Part shown: positions 62,225 through 64,000 of the stretch, one piece after another
Numbering within the stretch: position 1 is the stretch's first letter
Layout of the letters: every line of letters starts with the position of its first letter
NCBI RefSeq assembly: GCF_017876165.1
Contig: NZ_JAGINQ010000014.1
Coordinates: 62,001-126,000, forward strand
Length of the DNA: 64,000 nucleotides
DNA from: Azospirillum soli
GTDB taxonomy: Bacteria; Pseudomonadota; Alphaproteobacteria; Azospirillales; Azospirillaceae
Reading direction: 5' to 3'
The notes under the pieces: generated by a model
What the model was told of the DNA's origin: nothing
What the model saw: only the letters and a program-made list of their open reading frames with translations
The model's database searches: none
Made by a program: the position numbers and the translations under genes

Positions 62225-63211
62225 TCAGCGCCGGCTTTCGTAGTCGGCGAGGATGCGGGCGCCGCGCTCGCCGGTCTTTTCCACCCAGGCGGCAACGGCC
62301 GGTTTGGCCGCGGCGCGCAGAGCACCGATGAAGGACTCGCTCAAGCCCGCTGTGATCGTCATCCCGTGTCCGCGCATGGCTTCGTAATTTTTGGCGACAC
62401 GGTCCTGAACCACCTGCCACTGGCGCTGCTCCGTGGCCGCCGCCGCATCGAGGATGGCCTTCCGTTGCGCTTCGTTCAGCTTCTCCCAAGCCGCCGAACC
62501 GATCGTCGCGAAGCTCAGCGGCGCGGCGTAGTTCAGTTCGGTGAAGTGGGGCAGAACATCCCACAGCTTGCGCCCGGCACCACCGTCGCCGGAGGTCAGC
62601 GCCGCGTCCATCTCGCCGCTTTGCAGCTTCGCCACGGCGTCGCCGAAGGAAATGCTGGCGGGCACGGCGGCAAGACGCGCGAAGACGTCCTCCCCGGTCT
62701 TGTCATAGGTGCGGATGCGCAGGCCCTTCATGGCGTCGACATTGTCCACCGGCTTCTTGGCCCAGATGCCCGACGGCGGCCACGGGGTGACGTAGAGAAG
62801 CTTCTGGTTGTGCGCCGCCAGCGCCCGCTCATACTCCGGGCGGGCAGCCTCCAGCAGAGCGCGCGACTGCGTCGGCGACACCGCGACGAACGGCAGGGAC
62901 GACAGCAGGAACAGCGGATCGGCCTTGTCCAGCGCGCCCGCGAACGGGTCGGCCAGATCGACCTCGCCCTTGCCGACCGCCGCGAACAGATCGGCCGACT
63001 TGCCGAGCTTGGCGTCGAAGGCCGTCTCGATGGTCACGTCGCCCCCGGTCAACTCCTTCACCCGGTCGGCGAAAAAGCTGTCGCCCTCGGCGGTGATGGA
63101 GGTCGCCGGATATTCATTGCCCATGCGGAGCTTGACCGGATCGGCCGCCGCGGGAAGGGCCGCGGTGACGGCGAGCAGGACGAACGCCGTTATGCTGTGT
63201 GCGAAGCGCAT
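62225..63211 (-). CDS. TRAP transporter substrate-binding protein (DctP-like), orphan
   Basis: A 328-residue periplasmic protein of the DctP/TRAP family, with signal peptide MRFAHSITAFVLLAVTAALPAAA. It shows VKLRMGNEYPATSITAEGDSFFADRVKELTGGDVTIE, the specificity arginine in KGLRIRTYDKTGEDVFARL and GDAVAKLQSGEMDAALTSGDG. It delivers organic acids to a DctQM pair, but no dctQM gene lies in the window. ATG 63211 has an AGGA element 7 bases upstream; a longer reading exists. It is convergent with the polyamine operon. Confidence 0.85.
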   Translation of the reverse strand: MRFAHSITAFVLLAVTAALPAAADPVKLRMGNEYPATSITAEGDSFFADRVKELTGGDVTIETAFDAKLGKSADLFAAVGKGEVDLADPFAGALDKADPLFLLSSLPFVAVSPTQSRALLEAARPEYERALAAHNQKLLYVTPWPPSGIWAKKPVDNVDAMKGLRIRTYDKTGEDVFARLAAVPASISFGDAVAKLQSGEMDAALTSGDGGAGRKLWDVLPHFTELNYAAPLSFATIGSAAWEKLNEAQRKAILDAAAATEQRQWQVVQDRVAKNYEAMRGHGMTITAGLSESFIGALRAAAKPAVAAWVEKTGERGARILADYESRR

Positions 63212-63313
63212 GCTGTTTCCTCGGCTGTGCGCGGTTGTTCGATCCGCGATTGTGTGCACGTCGAGGAAAGCAAACCGTATCGGGCACCGGCCGGCAAGGC
63301 CGCAATGTTCCGT

Positions 63314-63970
63314 TTACAGATACGGCGGAGTGCAGGCGCTGATCAGCTCGCACTCCTCATCGCCCAGATTGCGGAAACGGTGGGGGATGCGGCTGTCGAA
63401 CAGATAGGCGTCGCCGGGGCCGAGGATTTCCTTGCGGTCGCCGACCGTCAGTTCGATCTGGCCCTTCACGACGATGCCGCCCTCCTCCGACTCGTGCTGG
63501 AGCATGGTGCGCCCCGTGTCAGCGCCCGGCGCGTAACGCTCGTGCAGGATCTGAAGGTTGCGGCCGCGCAAATCGCCGACCTGCCGGAAGGAGATGGAGC
63601 CGACCTTGTTCTTCACCAGCACGCTGGTCAACTCGACCAGATCGCCGCTCTTGAAGAAGATCTGCTCGCGCGGCGGCAGGTCGTCGGACGAGAAGAACTC
63701 GGCCAGCGTCATCGGGATGCCCTGCAGCACCTTGCGCAGCGACGACACCGACGGGCTGCACCGGTTCTGCTCGATCAGGGAGATGGTGCCGTTGGTGACG
63801 CCCGCGCGTTGCGCCAACTGGCGCTGCGACAGCCCGTGCGTTTCGCGCACCTGCTTCAAACGCGCGCCCACATTGAATTCCATGGCGTCGATATCCTCGG
63901 CATCCAAATCCATGAGCCGACCCCGCTTTTCCTGATGTGAAGCCATACCGGAATCGCGTGTTTTCGTCAT
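63314..63970 (-). CDS. XRE-family regulator with cupin domain (PuuR-like)
   Basis: A 218-residue regulator. The XRE helix-turn-helix (NVGARLKQVRETHGLSQRQLAQRAGVTNGTISLIEQNRCSPSVSSLRKVLQGI) is followed by a cupin at the C-terminus (ISFRQVGDLRGRNLQILHERYAPG ... EEGGIVVKGQIELTVGDRKEILGPGDAYLFDSRIPHRFRN). PuuR of E. coli shares this layout and represses putrescine use, so a role beside the polyamine importer is plausible. Three starts are possible (63970, 63946, 63913). It is followed by the DctP-like gene on the same strand. Confidence 0.85.
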   Translation of the reverse strand: MTKTRDSGMASHQEKRGRLMDLDAEDIDAMEFNVGARLKQVRETHGLSQRQLAQRAGVTNGTISLIEQNRCSPSVSSLRKVLQGIPMTLAEFFSSDDLPPREQIFFKSGDLVELTSVLVKNKVGSISFRQVGDLRGRNLQILHERYAPGADTGRTMLQHESEEGGIVVKGQIELTVGDRKEILGPGDAYLFDSRIPHRFRNLGDEECELISACTPPYL

Positions 63971-64000
63971 CAAAAACTCAACACCCGATTGGGGTTGTTT

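Overview
The window is about 64 kb of GC-rich DNA, densely packed with genes. It reads as the chromosome or a large replicon of an alphaproteobacterium. Rhodospirillales, and most likely an Azospirillum relative, is my inference; it rests on GC-rich codon use, a nirK/norCBQD denitrification block, a hopanoid-type HpnM/HpnA pair and many MerR, XRE and TRAP-type genes. I see no rRNA, tRNA, CRISPR array, insertion sequence, prophage or integrase.

Layout. 1-8.3 kb: a sulfotransferase (cut by the window edge), an HpnM/HpnA-like pair, a DMT exporter, a MmyB-type regulator with a hydrolase and a SnoaL protein, a methyltransferase, and a YadG/YadH ABC exporter. 8.4-17.5 kb: an iron-siderophore module. 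A canonical Fur box sits between a leftward overlapping operon (TonB receptor, binding protein, FecCD permease, ATPase, DUF2218-siderophore reductase) and a rightward AraC regulator plus EntS-like exporter. The permease gene carries an apparent frameshift. 17.5-24.2 kb: denitrification, with norCBQD plus a DUF4142 gene running left and copper nitrite reductase nirK running right under an NnrR/FNR-type box. 24.3-30.2 kb: an ABC-F ATPase, a D-arginine dehydrogenase homologue, a lipoprotein, OmpW, a CBS protein and an orphan LuxR-type response regulator.

30.6-36.4 kb: a beta-oxidation operon (MerR regulator, thiolase, FadN-type HAD/hydratase fusion, acyl-CoA dehydrogenase) behind a LiuR-like operator. 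36.6-49.3 kb: small proteins, a 1.6-kilo-residue alpha-2-macroglobulin homologue without a thioester, a histidine kinase, an aminotransferase, a PGPGW membrane protein, an FAH-family hydrolase and an AsmA protein. 49.4-52.8 kb: three uncharacterised genes in a row, the third with paired HxT motifs like 2H phosphoesterases, then a PRC-barrel protein. 52.8-57.4 kb: a DMT transporter and the glutarate locus (glutarate CoA-transferase, glutaryl-CoA dehydrogenase, divergent LysR regulator). 57.7-64 kb: a polyamine-type ABC importer, an orphan TRAP binding protein and a cupin-XRE regulator.

The iron, nitrogen-oxide, fatty-acid, glutarate and polyamine blocks each look self-contained, with a local regulator or operator. 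Pyrimidine/purine hairpins recur in the gaps between genes. The items most worth a second look are the uncharacterised 49.4-52.2 kb gene set, the frameshifted permease, the DUF4142 gene inside the nor operon and the operator-like repeats upstream of ompW.
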